A stretch of DNA of 64,000 nucleotides from an uncultured Bacteroidales bacterium (lineage in GTDB: Bacteria > Bacteroidota > Bacteroidia > Bacteroidales > UBA11471), in assembly GCA_947593515.1 (NCBI GenBank), contig CANQDQ010000006.1, positions 30,625-94,624 of the forward strand. Direction: 5' to 3'. Below the pieces are notes generated by a model. It did not search any database. It was not told the DNA's origin and was given only the letters and a program-made list of their open reading frames with translations. Positions 17,502 to 27,625 of this stretch are shown piece by piece; position 1 is the first letter of the stretch, and each line of letters starts with the position of its first letter. Both the position numbers and the translations under genes were made by a program.

Positions 17502-18007
17502 TTATAGCCATTTGATGTTCAGCCACAACAAAAGCACCAAAGAAGCAAATGCATACCCGTAAACGATTATACATTTTACCACTTTTTCCTTTACCGGCAT
17601 TTGACGAAATTTTTGTATGTATTCCCAAGATTTATCTCCGATAGCCCATTCAAATATAAAGAAAACAACAAAAAAATTGTTAATGAAACTATCAAAAAAG
17701 AGAGTTTTTTCGCAAAATCGAAGTAAATGTACACCAAAGACCAAATACTCCAAATGAGAGAAACGTGCGGAATAAACGGAAATATCGCAGATTTTGAAAA
17801 ATAGAGATTGGCATATTCATTATAAGGAGACCATAACTCTTTCGTTGTTTCCTTTATCCGCTCCCGTTTCGCGGGAAACAAACAATAGCAAAACGCAAAA
17901 AGAATAATAATAATTATCTTTCTCAATAACTTAATCGGGAAATAGAGATAATAGGTCGAAAGGTTTATCCACTCTTCCAATCTATTCCGGCGTTGTTGCT
18001 TTTTCAT
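17502..18007 (-). pseudogene. Frameshifted small membrane protein gene
   Basis: Two overlapping minus-strand frames make sense only together. The upstream frame (17591-18007) starts MKKQQRRNRLEEW and has hydrophobic helices around residues 28-42 and 75-95. The downstream frame (17502-17753) supplies EWAIGDKSWEYIQKFRQMPVKEK and a final helix ending LLLWLNIKWL. Joining them near 17700, where A/T homopolymers occur, would give one membrane protein of about 165-170 residues. After the junction the first frame loses character and stops soon. The gene is much more AT-rich than its neighbours and sits between two tRNA genes, suggesting acquired DNA. It could be a true pseudogene, a sequencing indel or programmed frameshifting. 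I do not recognise the family. Confidence 0.55.
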
Positions 18008-18090
18008 AAATCGTTTTTCCTGTATTCCCCCTGCACAAAGTTAAAAATTAATCCGAAAGAAGCGAAGCAAAGGGAGGAGGAAATAAAAAA

Positions 18091-18117
18091 CCACCCGCCT
18101 TTGACAAAGGCGGGTGG
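18091..18117 (-). terminator. Terminator of the minus-strand tRNA-Asn
   Basis: CCACCCGCCTTT (18091-18102) pairs with AAAGGCGGGTGG (18106-18117) around a 3-nt loop. The A-run at 18085-18090 is the U-tract on the minus strand, just downstream of the tRNA. Confidence 0.9.
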
Positions 18118-18119
18118 TA

Positions 18120-18231
18120 GCTCTTCAGGTAGGACTTGAACCTACGACCCTCTGATTAACAGTCAGATGCTCTAACCGACTGAGCTACTGAAGAAGGTAA
18201 CATTTCTAAAAATGCAGGGCAAAAGTAATGC
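18120..18231 (-). repeat. 112-bp promoter plus tRNA-Asn repeat, copy 1 (inverted relative to copy 2)
   Basis: Read on the minus strand, this segment equals 52160-52271 with only two differences, both in the leader between the -7 box and the tRNA. Identity ends abruptly one base beyond the tRNA 3' end and four bases upstream of the -7 box. Confidence 0.9.
18121..18194 (-). tRNA. tRNA-Asn (anticodon GTT), copy 1
   Basis: This is a 74-nt cloverleaf on the minus strand: acceptor TCTTCAG/CTGAAGA, discriminator G, anticodon stem TCTGA/TCAGA with loop CTGTTAA (GTT), and T-arm GTAGG TTCAAGT CCTAC. It is identical to the copy at 52197-52270. CCA is not encoded. Confidence 0.97.
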
Positions 18232-18250
18232 GTTATTTCCAATTATACAA
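18220..18250 (-). promoter_or_regulatory. Promoter of tRNA-Asn copy 1
   Basis: On the minus strand, TTG (18250-18248), a 20-bp spacer and TACTTTTG (18227-18220) precede the tRNA by 25 bp. The -7 box is part of the duplicated unit; the -33 is not. Confidence 0.75.
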
Positions 18251-18300
18251 TATATTTGCGGAAAATTTTGTTTTTCTATCGAATATCAATACGCGAAAAT

Positions 18301-19971
18301 ATGCGTCGAACAATTGTACTTGCCCTCTGTTTTGCCGTCGCCGCAGCGATGCCGTGCACGGCGCAAAAAAAGAAAAATCCCGCTTTCGATGCCACGCAGG
18401 GCATCGGCATTTTCGGCTCCGTGCTGAAAGAACTGAACACTTTTTACGTCGATACGCCCGACGTCGAAACGCTCGTGGAGGAGGGCATCAATGCCATGCT
18501 CTACACGCTCGACCCCTATACGGTATATATCCCTGAGACGGAGAGCGACGATTTCAAATTCATGACGACAGGCGAATACGGCGGTATCGGCTCTCTCATC
18601 AGCACCCGCGACAGCTTTACCTATATCGCCGAACCGTATGAGGGGCTTCCCGCGCAGATGTGCGGTCTGAAAGCCGGCGACAAGATACTGCGCATCGACT
18701 CCGTTTCGGCGGTAGGACTTCCGTCCGAAAAGGTGAGTGAGCGCCTCAAAGGTCCGGCAAATACCATTGTAACCGTCGTAGTGGAGCGCCCTGAAACGCT
18801 CGACACGCTCACGTTCGACGTCGTGCGCAAAAAAATCGTCCTGCCTGCCGTTCCCTATTACGGTGTGCTGCGCGACGGCATCGGCTACATCTATCTGCAA
18901 AGTTTCACCGACAAGGCAGCCGCCGAAGTAAAAGAGGCTCTGCTCGACCTGAAAAAGAATCATCATATCGATGCCCTTATTCTCGACCTGCGCAGCAATC
19001 CGGGCGGCATTCTCGACGAAGCCCTGCAAATCATCAACTATTTCGTGCCCAAAGGCGTCGAAGTGTTATCGACGCGGGGGCGCGTAAAACAGTGGGACCG
19101 TACCTACAAAACGACACAAAAACCTATCGACGAGAATATTCCGCTTGCCGTGTTGATAAACAGTGAATCGGCGTCGGCATCGGAAATCGTATCGGGTACG
19201 CTGCAAGACCTCGACCGCGCCGTCGTACTGGGCGAACGCTCTTTCGGGAAAGGGCTCGTGCAATCGACCCGCCCGCTGCCCTATAACGGCATGCTCAAAA
19301 TCACGACATCGAAATACTACATTCCCAGCGGACGGTCGATACAAGCCATCGACTACTCGCACCGCAACGCCGCCGGTCGGGCTGAACGCATACCCGACAG
19401 CCTGACAACGGCCTACACCACCGCCGGCGGACGCATCGTGCGCGACGGCGGCGGCATCACCCCCGACATAAAAATAGAACTGCCGCAGATTCCCAACATC
19501 GTCTATTACCTCGTAACCGACCGACAAGTTTTCGACTACGCGACACGTTTCGAGCAGCAGCACCCGACCATCGCTCCGATAGAAGAATTTGTCATCACGG
19601 ACGAGATATACAACGACTTCAAAACCTACGTCAAGGGAAAAGATTTCAAATACGACCGCCGCAGCGAAAAAGCGCTTGAAGAATTGCGCAAATGGGCGAA
19701 ATTCGAGGGCTATTACGACGATGCCGAAGACGAAATAAATTCGTTGACCCAAAAGCTGTCGCACAACCTCGACCGCGACCTCGATGCCTTCCGCAAAGAG
19801 ATAGAAGAACAACTGGCTGCGGAAATCGTCAAACGGTACTACTACCAAAAAGGCGAAATCAAAGAGAATCTCAAACACGACCCCATCGTACAAAAAGCCG
19901 AAGAGATACTCCTCGACCGGAACCGGTACGATGTCTTGCTCAAACCGGCACCCACCGAAAAAGAAAAATAA
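18301..19971 (+). CDS. S41-family carboxy-terminal processing protease
   Basis: This secreted serine protease (CtpA/Prc type) trims or degrades envelope proteins from their C-termini. The ATG at 18301 gives 556 residues starting with a signal peptide (MRRTIVLALCFAVAAAMPCTAQ). A PDZ domain follows (GGIGSLIS, then AGDKILRIDSVS, about residues 90-175). The catalytic Ser-Lys pair is visible as SESASASEI (Ser292) and FGKG (Lys317), with the 25-residue spacing normal for the family. The long C-terminal ~150 residues are helical and charged. An in-frame TTG at 18256 is rejected because it overlaps a promoter-like TATATTTG. The gene is followed after 2 bp by a Nudix gene. Confidence 0.93.
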   Translation: MRRTIVLALCFAVAAAMPCTAQKKKNPAFDATQGIGIFGSVLKELNTFYVDTPDVETLVEEGINAMLYTLDPYTVYIPETESDDFKFMTTGEYGGIGSLISTRDSFTYIAEPYEGLPAQMCGLKAGDKILRIDSVSAVGLPSEKVSERLKGPANTIVTVVVERPETLDTLTFDVVRKKIVLPAVPYYGVLRDGIGYIYLQSFTDKAAAEVKEALLDLKKNHHIDALILDLRSNPGGILDEALQIINYFVPKGVEVLSTRGRVKQWDRTYKTTQKPIDENIPLAVLINSESASASEIVSGTLQDLDRAVVLGERSFGKGLVQSTRPLPYNGMLKITTSKYYIPSGRSIQAIDYSHRNAAGRAERIPDSLTTAYTTAGGRIVRDGGGITPDIKIELPQIPNIVYYLVTDRQVFDYATRFEQQHPTIAPIEEFVITDEIYNDFKTYVKGKDFKYDRRSEKALEELRKWAKFEGYYDDAEDEINSLTQKLSHNLDRDLDAFRKEIEEQLAAEIVKRYYYQKGEIKENLKHDPIVQKAEEILLDRNRYDVLLKPAPTEKEK

Positions 19972-19973
19972 AT

Positions 19974-20510
19974 ATGGCTGTCGAAACCACACCGCTGCTC
20001 GAGCCTTACCGTTTCTGTCCGCGCTGCGGGTCGGACAAGTTTGTCGGAAACAATGCCCAGTCGAAACGCTGTCTGTCGTGCGGGCTGGAATATTACGTTA
20101 ATCCCCGTGCTGCCGTGGTGGCACTCATCACCGACAAAGCCGGAAACATACTCGTGTGCCGGCGCGCCAAAGAGCCGGCGCAAGGAACGCTCGACCTGCC
20201 CGGCGGATTCACCGACCTGAACGAAACCGCCGAAGAAGCTGTCGCGCGCGAGGTGCTCGAAGAGACCTCTTTGGTCGTAACCCGCTGCCGCTACCTCTTT
20301 TCCCTGCAAAACCGCTACCTCTACACCGGCGTCGTCATACCGACGATGGATCTCTTTTTTGCCTGCGAAGTCGCCGACCTTTCGCCGCTCTCGGCACACG
20401 ACGATGTGGCAGCCGTCCGCTTCCTTCCCCGTGCGGAAATAAAGCCGGAACTGTTCGGTCTCGCCTCTGTACGTAAAGGCATTGCCCGTATTTTGGAAGA
20501 AAACTTTTAG
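19974..20510 (+). CDS. Nudix hydrolase with N-terminal zinc ribbon
   Basis: This 178-residue protein has a four-cysteine zinc ribbon (C15, C18, C33, C36: CPRCG...CLSCG) followed by a Nudix domain. The Nudix box at residues 78-100 fits Gx5Ex7REUxEExGU closely (G78, E84, R92-E93, E96-E97). The layout resembles NUDIX proteins related to NADH pyrophosphatases and other nucleotide-diphosphate hydrolases; the NudC-specific SQPWPFPxS motif is not present, so the substrate is open. The ATG at 19974, two bases after the protease gene stop, indicates co-transcription. Confidence 0.9.
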   Translation: MAVETTPLLEPYRFCPRCGSDKFVGNNAQSKRCLSCGLEYYVNPRAAVVALITDKAGNILVCRRAKEPAQGTLDLPGGFTDLNETAEEAVAREVLEETSLVVTRCRYLFSLQNRYLYTGVVIPTMDLFFACEVADLSPLSAHDDVAAVRFLPRAEIKPELFGLASVRKGIARILEENF

Positions 20511-20565
20511 TGCTTTTTCCGAAATTTTGTTCAGAGCAGAATTTTTATTTTTCACAAGTTATCGC

Positions 20566-20573
20566 TACCTTTG
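20566..20573 (+). promoter_or_regulatory. -7 promoter box of mutS
   Basis: TACCTTTG matches TAnnTTTG and lies 19 bp before the first candidate mutS ATG. The -33 region is AT-rich without a clear TTTG. Confidence 0.5.
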
Positions 20574-20592
20574 TTCGGATAAAAAAGAGCCG

Positions 20593-23271
20593 ATGAGGCA
20601 CGTTGCCCGATGCCCGCCGACCGATAAACGAACCCATAAAACTTTCCTGCCTGTGGCAAAAGAGATGACCGAAACACCGCTGATGAAGCAATACATCGAG
20701 ATGAAAGCCGTTCACCCCGATGCCATTCTGCTGTTTCGGGTAGGCGACTTTTACGAAACCTTTTCCGACGATGCCATTACGGCGTCCGAGATACTGGGCA
20801 TTACGCTCACCCGTCGGGCGAACGGCGTGGCGCAATACGTCGAACTCGCCGGATTTCCGCATCACGCCCTCGACACTTATCTTCCGAAACTCGTGCGGGC
20901 AGGCAAGCGGGTGGCTATCTGCGAACAGCTCGAAGACCCCAAACTTACCAAAAAGTTAGTGAAACGCGGTATCACCGAGTTGGTAACGCCGGGTGTCGCC
21001 ATCGACGACAACATTCTCGACCACAAGGAAAACAACTTTTTAGCCGGCATACATTTCGGGAAAAACAGCTGCGGCGTCGCCTTTCTGGACATTTCCACCG
21101 GCGAATTTCTGACCGCCGAAGGCAATTACGACTACGTGGACAAACTGTTGGGAAATTTCCAGCCCAAAGAGATTCTTTTCGAGCGGGGCAAACGGAAAAC
21201 CTTCGAGGAACATTTCGGCACCCGCTATTTCACCTTTGAACTCGACGACTGGATTTTCACCGAAGAGGCAGCCACCGAGCGGCTGCTGCGCCATTTCGGC
21301 ACCAAAAACCTGAAAGGATTCGGCGTGCAGCACCTCCCGCTCGGCATCATCGCCTCAGGCTCGCTGCTACACTACCTCGACATCACCCAGCACACGCACA
21401 TCGCGCACATACTTTCGCTCTCCCGCATCGAAGCCGACCGCTACGTGCGCCTCGACAAATTCACCATACGCAGCCTCGAACTGCTCGGCACGATGAACGA
21501 AGGCGGCAAAAGCCTGCTCGACATCATCGACCGTACCGTATCGCCGATGGGGGCGCGGCTGCTGCGGCGGTGGCTCTCGTTCCCGCTGAAAGAGATACAG
21601 CCCATACGCGACCGGCAGGCTGCCGTCGAATACTTCTTCCGCAACCCCGAAGCCAAAGAGCTTATCGACAAACAGCTGTCGCTCGTCGGCGACCTCGAAC
21701 GCCTGCTCTCCAAAGTGGCGGCAGGTCGCATCACCCCGCGCGAAACGGTACAGCTGCGGGTATCGCTTGCCGCCATAGAGCCGATACGCGACTGCTGCCA
21801 GAATGCCGACGAAGAAGTGGTGCAGCGCATCGCAGCGCAACTCAACCCGTGCGCCCTCATACGCGACCGCATCGAACGGGAAATTTCGCCCGACGCCCCG
21901 ACGCTCGTCAATCGCGGCGGCATCATCGCCGCAGGCGTAAACGCCGAACTCGACGAACTGCGCGAAATTTCCTATTCGGGCAAAGACTATCTGCTGCATC
22001 TGCAACAGCAGGAAAGCGAACGCACCGGCATCTCCAGCCTGAAAATCGGCTACAACAACGTATTCGGCTACTACATCGAAGTGCGGAACACGCACAAAGA
22101 CAAGGTGCCCGAAGAGTGGATACGCAAACAGACCCTCGTGGGCGCCGAACGCTATATCACGCAGGAACTGAAAGACTACGAGGAGAAAATACTCGGCGCC
22201 GAAGAAAAAATCCTGACGCTCGAAACAAAACTCTTCAACGACCTCGTGCAGGCGATTGTCGATTTCATTCCCGCCATACAGCTCGATGCCAACCTGCTGG
22301 CTCGCCTCGACTGCCTGCTCTCCTTTGCCAAAGCCGCAGAAGAATATCACTACATACGCCCCGATGTAAACGACTCTTTCACCATCGACATCAAAGAGGG
22401 GCGGCACCCCGTCATCGAACGGCAGATGCCGCCGGGCGAAAGTTACATATCGAACAGCGTGATGCTCGACAACGACCACCAGCAAATCATCATGATTACG
22501 GGTCCGAACATGGCGGGAAAATCGGCGCTGCTGCGGCAAACGGCACTGATTGTCATCATGGCGCAAATCGGGAGTTTCGTGCCCGCCGAAGCCGCACACA
22601 TCGGGGTGGTCGATAAGGTATTCACCCGTGTCGGCGCCTCCGACAACATATCGCTCGGCGAATCGACCTTCATGGTGGAGATGAACGAAGCCGCCGACAT
22701 ACTCAACAACCTTTCCGACCGCAGCCTCGTGCTTTTCGACGAACTGGGTCGCGGCACGAGCACCTACGACGGCATTTCCATTGCTTGGGCTATCGTCGAA
22801 TACATACACGAACACCGCCGCGCCCGCGCCAAAACGCTCTTTGCCACGCATTACCACGAATTGAACGAAATGGAAAAGACTTTCCGCCGCGTCGCCAATT
22901 ACAATGTGTCGGTAAAGGAGGTGGACAATCGGGTGATTTTCCTGCGCAAACTCGTACGGGGCGGCAGCGAACACAGCTTCGGCATACATGTGGCAAAACT
23001 TGCCGGTATGCCGCAAGCCGTCGTACAACGCGCCGGCGAAATACTGCACCAGCTCGAAAGCGACAACCGCAAAAACGGCATCGCCAAGCCGAAGGTCGAA
23101 CCGAAAGAAACGACGACGCAAGGCGGTGTGCAACTCAGCTTCTTCCAGCTCGACGACCCCATATTGAGTCAGGTGCGCGACGAAATACTCCACACCGACA
23201 TCAACAACCTTACCCCCGTCGATGCCCTCAACAAACTCAACGACATTCGCAAAATCATCACCGGAAAATAA
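20593..23271 (+). CDS. mutS: DNA mismatch repair protein MutS
   Basis: MutS recognises base mismatches and small loops and recruits MutL. The mismatch-reading Phe-x-Glu motif is in [10 protein letters not shown]. Walker A is [13 protein letters not shown] (about residues 635-647 from this start), followed by STFMVEM, the Walker B segment [11 protein letters not shown] and [10 protein letters not shown]. The start is uncertain. ATG 20593 is the first after the promoter box and gives 892 residues. GTG 20653 (872 residues) or ATG 20665 (868) would be closer to the usual family length, and the first 20 residues do not look conserved. The stop is immediately followed by the ATG of the U32 gene, so the pair is translationally linked. 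Confidence 0.96.
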   Translation: MRHVARCPPTDKRTHKTFLPVAKEMTETPLMKQYIEMKAVHPDAILLFRVGDFYETFSDDAITASEILGITLTRRANGVAQYVELAGFPHHALDTYLPKLVRAGKRVAICEQLEDPKLTKKLVKRGITELVTPGVAIDDNILDHKENNFLAGIHFGKNSCGVAFLDISTGEFLTAEGNYDYVDKLLGNFQPKEILFERGKRKTFEEHFGTRYFTFELDDWIFTEEAATERLLRHFGTKNLKGFGVQHLPLGIIASGSLLHYLDITQHTHIAHILSLSRIEADRYVRLDKFTIRSLELLGTMNEGGKSLLDIIDRTVSPMGARLLRRWLSFPLKEIQPIRDRQAAVEYFFRNPEAKELIDKQLSLVGDLERLLSKVAAGRITPRETVQLRVSLAAIEPIRDCCQNADEEVVQRIAAQLNPCALIRDRIEREISPDAPTLVNRGGIIAAGVNAELDELREISYSGKDYLLHLQQQESERTGISSLKIGYNNVFGYYIEVRNTHKDKVPEEWIRKQTLVGAERYITQELKDYEEKILGAEEKILTLETKLFNDLVQAIVDFIPAIQLDANLLARLDCLLSFAKAAEEYHYIRPDVNDSFTIDIKEGRHPVIERQMPPGESYISNSVMLDNDHQQIIMITGPNMAGKSALLRQTALIVIMAQIGSFVPAEAAHIGVVDKVFTRVGASDNISLGESTFMVEMNEAADILNNLSDRSLVLFDELGRGTSTYDGISIAWAIVEYIHEHRRARAKTLFATHYHELNEMEKTFRRVANYNVSVKEVDNRVIFLRKLVRGGSEHSFGIHVAKLAGMPQAVVQRAGEILHQLESDNRKNGIAKPKVEPKETTTQGGVQLSFFQLDDPILSQVRDEILHTDINNLTPVDALNKLNDIRKIITGK

Positions 23272-24534
23272 ATGAAACGGTCTGACTTTGAAATCATGGC
23301 ACCCGTCGGTTCTTACGAATCGCTTGCCGCCGCCATACAAGGCGGTGCCGACTCCATATACTTCGGCATCGAAGGGCTGAATATGCGCGCCCGCAGCTCC
23401 AACAACTTCACCATCGACGACCTGCACGAGATAACCCGCATCTGCCGTGAAAACGGACTGAAAAGCTACCTCACCGTCAATACGATCATTTACGATAACG
23501 ACACGGAGCTGCTGCACCGCATCATCGATGCCGCCCGCGATGCCGGACTCTCGGCTGTCATCGCCGGCGACATCGCCGCCATGTCCTATGCCCGCAGCGT
23601 AGGAGTGGAGGTGCACCTCTCTACCCAGCTTAACATCTCCAACACGGAGGCGCTGAAATTCTACGCGCAATTCGCCGATGTCGTAGTGCTGGCGCGGGAA
23701 CTCAACCTCGACCAAGTGGCACACATTCATCGGGAAATCGAACGGTTGCACATAACCGGTCCTTCCGGAAAACCGATACGCATCGAAATGTTTGCGCACG
23801 GCGCCCTCTGCATGGCTGTTTCGGGCAAATGCTACTTGAGCCTCCACGAGCTGAATGCGTCGGCAAACCGCGGCGCGTGCATGCAGGTGTGCCGGCGTGG
23901 CTACACGGTGCGCGACCGCGAAAGCGACATCGAACTCGACGTGGAAAACCAATATATACTCTCGCCGAAAGACCTGAAAACGATACACTTCATCAACCTG
24001 ATGATGCAAGCGGGCGTGCGGGTGTTCAAAATCGAGGGGCGCGCCCGCAGTGCGGAATATGTGCGCACGGTGGCGGAATGCTATCGGGAAGCGATAGAGA
24101 GCGTACTCGACCATACGTTCGGCGACGAAAAAATAGCCGATTGGGACAGCCGCCTGAGCAAGGTGTTCAATCGCGGATTCTGGAACGGCTACTATATGGG
24201 GCAGCGGCTCGGCGAATGGAGCCACACCTACGGCTCGGAAGCCACCCGCGTAAAAGTGTATGTCGCCAAAGGCGTGAAATATTATTCCCGTCTGGGCGTG
24301 GCGGAGTTCGTCATGGAAAGCGGCGAATTGCACGTCGGCGACGAAATCGTCATTACCGGTCCGACCACCGGCGCTATCATGACGACGGCAGAGGAGATAC
24401 GGGTGGATTTGAAGCCCGTCGCCAAAACCGTCAAGGGAGAACATTTTTCCATAAAACTCGACCAGAAAATACGTCCGTCGGACAAACTCTACAAATGGGA
24501 GAAAAATACGAAAGCGGAAAATCCGAAAAATTGA
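23272..24534 (+). CDS. U32 family peptidase-like protein (RNA hydroxylation family)
   Basis: The 420-residue protein belongs to the U32 'peptidase' family. Its signature E-x-F-x2-G-[SA]-L-C-x4-G-x-C-x-[LIVM]-S is matched by EMFAHGALCMAVSGKCYLS at residues 173-191. Cysteines in this motif and in GACMQVCRRGY could be metal or cluster ligands. Members such as TrhP and RlhA of E. coli are now linked to prephenate-dependent hydroxylation of tRNA or rRNA, not to peptide cleavage. The N-terminal TIM-barrel start is EIMAPVGSYESLAAAIQGGA, and the C-terminus has a beta-barrel-like domain. The subgroup cannot be assigned with certainty. It begins directly after the mutS stop. Confidence 0.88.
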   Translation: MKRSDFEIMAPVGSYESLAAAIQGGADSIYFGIEGLNMRARSSNNFTIDDLHEITRICRENGLKSYLTVNTIIYDNDTELLHRIIDAARDAGLSAVIAGDIAAMSYARSVGVEVHLSTQLNISNTEALKFYAQFADVVVLARELNLDQVAHIHREIERLHITGPSGKPIRIEMFAHGALCMAVSGKCYLSLHELNASANRGACMQVCRRGYTVRDRESDIELDVENQYILSPKDLKTIHFINLMMQAGVRVFKIEGRARSAEYVRTVAECYREAIESVLDHTFGDEKIADWDSRLSKVFNRGFWNGYYMGQRLGEWSHTYGSEATRVKVYVAKGVKYYSRLGVAEFVMESGELHVGDEIVITGPTTGAIMTTAEEIRVDLKPVAKTVKGEHFSIKLDQKIRPSDKLYKWEKNTKAENPKN

Positions 24535-24563
24535 TTTCCGTACCGAAGTTTTTTCTACTTTTG
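24531..24563 (+). promoter_or_regulatory. Promoter of the TPR/outer-membrane barrel pair
   Basis: TTG (24531-24533), a 22-bp spacer and TACTTTTG (24556-24563) precede the ATG at 24590 by 26 bp. The spacer is slightly long. Confidence 0.55.
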
Positions 24564-24589
24564 TCCGACAAAGCAATTCTTGTGTGAAG

Positions 24590-27500
24590 ATGAAAAAAAG
24601 AAACTTATATTTATTCCTTTTCCTTTTGTTTTTTTGCGGAACTCCGCTTCTGTCATCGGCGCAGAAACACATTCGCACCGAACAGCCGACCCACACCCGC
24701 GAACTGGCAAAACAGATGTACCGCCAGGGCAATTATGCCGGCTGCATCGACCTGATGCGCAGCTACCGCCCTCATGCCGCCGAGCCTGCCGACAAGGCGG
24801 CTGCCGATTACTACATCGCCGCCGCTGCCTATCGCGCCAAAGACCGCGACGCGCTCGCCCTGCTCGAAAGCTATACCGTCGCCTATCCCGAAACGCCGCA
24901 GTCGGAAGAAATAAAACTCCTCACGGCGCACGCATATTTCGACAAGGGCGATTTCAAAAAGTCCGCCGCTCTGTATAACGCTATCGACCTCGACCGCCTT
25001 ACACCCGACCAACAAGCCGATTTGCTGCTACACTTGGGCATCGCCTATACGCATCTCGGCAAAAACGATGATGCCGAGCGCTGTTTCGGCGCCGTCATCG
25101 CCGTAGGCGGCGAAAAGAAAAATGCCGCGCTCTACCGCAATGCCTATCTGCATTATGTCGAAAAAGAGTATGAAAAGGCAGGAGAGGGGTTTGCCTATCT
25201 GCTCGACGACAAAGAATTTGCACAGCCGTCGTCGGCATTTCTTACGCAATCGTACTTTGCCCGAAACGAATACAAAAAAGCCATCGACGAGGGAAACCGC
25301 TATTTGCAAACCTATCCGAAAGACAGCGTGTATTATGAAATAACGCGTGTCATCGGCGAAAGCCATTTCCGTTCCGGCAGGCCGAAAGAGGCGGTCGAAT
25401 ATCTTTCCGACTATACCGCCCACACGGCCGCTCCGCTGCGCAGCAGCCTCTACACGCTGGGGGTAGCCTGCTATGAAAGCGGTGCTTGCGAAGACGCCGT
25501 TTCCACGTTAGGTCGAGTTACCGACCAGACCGACGCTTTAGCGCAAAATGCCTACCTGTATATCGGACAAAGCTATTTGAAGCTAAACGACAAGACCAAC
25601 GCCCGACTTGCCTTTGAAATGGCATCGCGCTACACGTTCGACCGGAAAGCGCAGGAAACAGCGCTGTACAACTACGCCATGCTGCTGCATACCGGCACAT
25701 TCTCGCCATTCGCCGAGTCGGTTACCGTCTTTGAAAAATTCCTCAATCTCTTTCCGACGTCGCGCTATGCAAGCACGGTCAGCGACAATCTGGCGGACGT
25801 ATATCTGACGACCCGCAACTACGAAACGGCATTGCGCTCCATCAACAAAATAAAACGCCCCGACGCCAAAATACTCAAAGCCAAACAGCGCATTCTCTAC
25901 CGGCTCGGCACGGAGCGTTTCGCCGACAACGACCTCGACCGCGCCGCCGACTATTTTGCCCAAGCCATACGGGTGGGCAGCTACGACAAGGAAGCAAAAG
26001 CCGACGCCTACCTGTGGCACGGCGAATGCCTTTACCGAAAAGGGAAATACGCCGAAGCGGCGAAAGACGGGATAAACTACCTGAACACCGCCGTCCGCAA
26101 AAATCCGCAAGCCTATTACAATCTGGGATACGCCTACTTCAAGCAGCACGATTTCACCAACGCGGCACGCCGATTCGGCGACTACCTCAGTGCCGAACAA
26201 CAAAGTCCTGCAAATATGCCGCGCATCGCCGACGCCCACACTCGTCGGGCAGACTGCCTGTATGCCCAACGCGACTTCGTAGGGGCGGAGGCTTATTACG
26301 GCAGAGCCGTCGAACTCTGTCCCGCCACCGGCGACTACGCCCTTTACCAAAAAGGCATCATGGCTGGGCTGCAAAAAAATCCGACCGAAAAGGCGGCAAT
26401 CATGCAAGAGGTCGTCCGGAAATATCCCGAATCGGATTATGCCGATGATGCCCTGCTCGAAGAGGGCTTGACCCACGTCGCCCTTCGGGACGGAAAAGCC
26501 GCCGGCTGTTTCCTGCAACTGCTCGACAACTATCCGCAGCAGGAAACCGCACGCAAAGCAGGGCTGCAACTCGGCATGGTCTATTACAACAGCCGGCAGC
26601 CGCAAAAAGCCATCGACGCCTACAAGCGTGTCATTTCCACCTATCCGGGCAGCGACGAAGCCCGCCTCGCGCTTCAAGACCTCAAAGCCATTTACATCGA
26701 GCAAAACAAGGTCGATGACTACGCCGCCTACCTCAAAACCGTATCGGGCGACGTGAAGACCGAAGTTTCGGAACTCGACTCGCTCTCGTTCCTCGTTGCC
26801 GAGCGAGCATTCCTGAAACAGCCCGACGCCGCGTCTGCCGCCCAACTCGAACAGTATCTCAAAAAATATCCCGCCGGCGCTTACACGCTGCCGGCACACA
26901 ATTACCTGTCGCGCTACCACTACGACAAAAAAGCCTACGGCAAAGCCCGCAAGGAACTCGATTACATCTTGAAGCAGCCGAACAATCCCTATACGGGCGA
27001 TGCGCTGCTGCGGCTGGCGGACATACAGGAGCACGATAAAGAGTACGCCGAAGCCTTCCGGAGCTATCAAAAGCTCGAACCGCTCGCTCAAAACAAAGAG
27101 GTGCGGCAGACCGCCCGAGTGGGCATGATGCGCACGGCGCAAAAGTGCGGTATGCACAAGGAGGTTATCGCCGTTACCGACAAACTGCTGGCAGAACCCT
27201 CCTTGTCGCCCGAATGCGCCCGCGATGCCCATACCGCCCGCGCCGAAAGTTTCATGGCGCTCGGCAACACGGCAAAAGCGGCAGCGGAATGGGAAGTCCT
27301 CGCCCAAGACCCGCGCACCGAAATCGGAGCCAAATCGGCATATCTGCTGGCACAATATCACCTCGACAACAACAACGACACCGAAGCCGAAGCCGTCGTA
27401 ACCCGCCTGCTCGAAACCGGCACGTCGCACCAGTATTGGCTGGCGCGCTGTTTCATCGTGCTTTCCGACGTATATGCCTTGCGTGGCGACTACTTCCAAG

Positions 27501-27625
27501 CCAAACAATACCTGTTGAGTTTACAGAACAATTACAAAGGCGACGACGACATCGAAAAACTCATAGCCGTCCGTCTCCAAAAATTGCAAACCGCCCAAAA
27601 CAGCACCAATTCCGACAACCGATGA
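24590..27625 (+). CDS. Large secreted tetratricopeptide-repeat protein
   Basis: This 1011-residue protein starts with a signal peptide (MKKRNLYLFLFLLFFCGTPLLSSAQ). The rest is a nearly continuous solenoid of TPR/Sel1-like helical pairs, with recurring patterns such as LLLHLGIAYTHLGKNDDAERCF, DAYLWHGECLYRKGKYAEAA, QAYYNLGYAYFKQHDF and LQLGMVYYNSRQPQKAIDAY. YfiO/BamD-like spacing is visible around residues 570-700. It has no lipobox, so it is probably periplasmic. Its last codons overlap the start of the outer-membrane barrel gene (ATGA), which argues that the two act together at the envelope. The ATG at 24590 is preferred over the GTG two codons upstream. The exact function is unknown. Confidence 0.82.
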   Translation: MKKRNLYLFLFLLFFCGTPLLSSAQKHIRTEQPTHTRELAKQMYRQGNYAGCIDLMRSYRPHAAEPADKAAADYYIAAAAYRAKDRDALALLESYTVAYPETPQSEEIKLLTAHAYFDKGDFKKSAALYNAIDLDRLTPDQQADLLLHLGIAYTHLGKNDDAERCFGAVIAVGGEKKNAALYRNAYLHYVEKEYEKAGEGFAYLLDDKEFAQPSSAFLTQSYFARNEYKKAIDEGNRYLQTYPKDSVYYEITRVIGESHFRSGRPKEAVEYLSDYTAHTAAPLRSSLYTLGVACYESGACEDAVSTLGRVTDQTDALAQNAYLYIGQSYLKLNDKTNARLAFEMASRYTFDRKAQETALYNYAMLLHTGTFSPFAESVTVFEKFLNLFPTSRYASTVSDNLADVYLTTRNYETALRSINKIKRPDAKILKAKQRILYRLGTERFADNDLDRAADYFAQAIRVGSYDKEAKADAYLWHGECLYRKGKYAEAAKDGINYLNTAVRKNPQAYYNLGYAYFKQHDFTNAARRFGDYLSAEQQSPANMPRIADAHTRRADCLYAQRDFVGAEAYYGRAVELCPATGDYALYQKGIMAGLQKNPTEKAAIMQEVVRKYPESDYADDALLEEGLTHVALRDGKAAGCFLQLLDNYPQQETARKAGLQLGMVYYNSRQPQKAIDAYKRVISTYPGSDEARLALQDLKAIYIEQNKVDDYAAYLKTVSGDVKTEVSELDSLSFLVAERAFLKQPDAASAAQLEQYLKKYPAGAYTLPAHNYLSRYHYDKKAYGKARKELDYILKQPNNPYTGDALLRLADIQEHDKEYAEAFRSYQKLEPLAQNKEVRQTARVGMMRTAQKCGMHKEVIAVTDKLLAEPSLSPECARDAHTARAESFMALGNTAKAAAEWEVLAQDPRTEIGAKSAYLLAQYHLDNNNDTEAEAVVTRLLETGTSHQYWLARCFIVLSDVYALRGDYFQAKQYLLSLQNNYKGDDDIEKLIAVRLQKLQTAQNSTNSDNR

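Noticed and set aside
21367..24732. A 1121-codon minus-strand open frame across mutS and the U32 gene
   Set aside because: It is a mirror of the codon bias of two well-supported plus-strand genes; the translation is biased in composition and shows no domain.
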